A stretch of DNA of 6,083 bases from CAZNQW01 sp964575225 (GTDB lineage Bacteria > Chloroflexota > Anaerolineae > JAAYZQ01): the NCBI GenBank assembly GCA_964575225.1, contig CAZNQW010000234.1:1-6083 (forward strand), given 5' to 3'. Every line of letters begins with the position of its first letter. Within the stretch, counting starts at the first letter, position 1. This document shows positions 5,922-6,083 of this stretch, in pieces. Both the position numbers and the translations under genes were made by a program. The notes beneath the pieces were generated by a model. It saw only the letters and a list, made by a program, of their open reading frames with translations. It did no database searches and was not told where the DNA came from.

Positions 5922-5926
5922 AAGCC
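5910..5926. promoter_or_regulatory. Inverted repeat overlapping the -35 element, possible operator
   Basis: GGCTTTT (5910-5916) and AAAAGCC (5920-5926) are exact inverted repeats separated by three bases. The promoter -35 hexamer falls across the centre and one arm. Symmetry at this position suits a dimeric repressor or activator. It could instead be an upstream gene's 3' hairpin, but no T-run follows on either strand. Confidence 0.4.
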
Positions 5927-5997
5927 GAATGACGGCCTGGATCGGGGGCTGCACGGCGGGTTGTAGGGACGACGGCGTGTGTGATTGGCGCAGGAGT

Positions 5998-6035
5998 GGC
6001 ATGCCGTGCCCGGATGGGAGCGACGCATGCGTCGC
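5998..6035. repeat. Dispersed palindromic repeat copy
   Basis: GGCATGCCGTGCCCGGAT (5998-6015) matches the 1183-1200 unit at 16 of 18 positions in the same orientation. It is followed by the perfect 16-bp palindrome GCGACGCATGCGTCGC (6020-6035). Imperfect flanks GTAGGGACGAC (5963-5973) and GTCGCCCGTAC (6031-6041) are roughly inverted, recalling the GTAGGGGCG...CGCCCCTAC ends of the repeat at 1076-1149. Confidence 0.65.
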
Positions 6036-6083
6036 CCGTACTGAAGTGCCGTCGGTACGGCGCAAGCGGCTGCGGGCTTGCAG

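Larger units (their letters stand above)
5580..6083. other. Non-coding, hairpin-rich region: operon leader and upstream repeats
   Basis: About 500 bp with no convincing gene. From the promoter near 5893-5921 leftward it would be transcribed as a leader of about 300 nt ahead of the SDR gene. It holds stems at 5822-5840, 5764-5798, 5748-5760 and 5664-5683, plus the near-palindrome AAGGCAATGCCTT at 5845-5857. To the right of the promoter lie repeat-like palindromes (5998-6035), a 5-bp GCCGT/ACGGC stem (6048-6061) and a GCAAGC/GCTTGC inverted pair (6062-6081). Short open frames here have no recognisable motifs. No riboswitch class or T-box could be recognised. Confidence 0.7.

Noticed and set aside
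5910..5926. GGCTTTT/AAAAGCC as an intrinsic terminator of an upstream gene
   Set aside because: There is no T-run after the stem on either strand, and no coding region ends nearby within the window.

Overview
The window is GC-rich (high G/C at third codon positions) and codes almost entirely on the minus strand. Five protein genes are well supported, and two non-coding stretches are dense in palindromes. The style suggests a high-GC environmental bacterium, possibly Chloroflexota. This is inference from three things: short palindromes of the GTAGGGGCG...CGCCCCTAC type, a CACGAATTACACGAATTTC direct-repeat motif, and a rhodanese-less ThiI. No rRNA, tRNA, CRISPR array, transposase or phage gene was found.

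Right side (about 5580-6083): non-coding, hairpin-rich DNA. It holds a convincing sigma70-type minus-strand promoter (TTGACA, 17-nt spacer, TGC-TACACT) with its -35 inside a small inverted repeat. Transcription would start near 5886 and give a leader of roughly 300 nt before the first gene.

Centre (5579 down to 1479): a compact four-gene cluster, probably one operon. In order of transcription it encodes an extended SDR (NAD-dependent epimerase/dehydratase type), the tRNA 4-thiouridine synthase ThiI, a single-pass membrane-anchored protein with a Pro/Thr/Glu-rich linker and a C-terminal domain resembling LmeA/DUF2993-type lipid-binding folds, and a zinc-dependent medium-chain dehydrogenase. 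The junctions are very tight: TAA directly followed by ATG, a 14-bp overlap, and an 8-nt gap. Translational coupling is likely, but no single pathway obviously joins the four products.

Left side: after the dehydrogenase comes about 560 bp of non-coding DNA with several perfect palindromes. It is followed by the 5' 305 codons of a class V PLP-dependent aminotransferase of the alanine-glyoxylate/serine-pyruvate type, which runs off the left edge.

Overall this looks like ordinary housekeeping and metabolic chromosome. The items most worth a second look are the operator-like repeat at the promoter, the long structured leader, the same-frame SDR/ThiI junction, the G-to-S change in the ThiI PP-loop, the uncharacterised membrane protein, and a palindromic unit shared by both non-coding regions.
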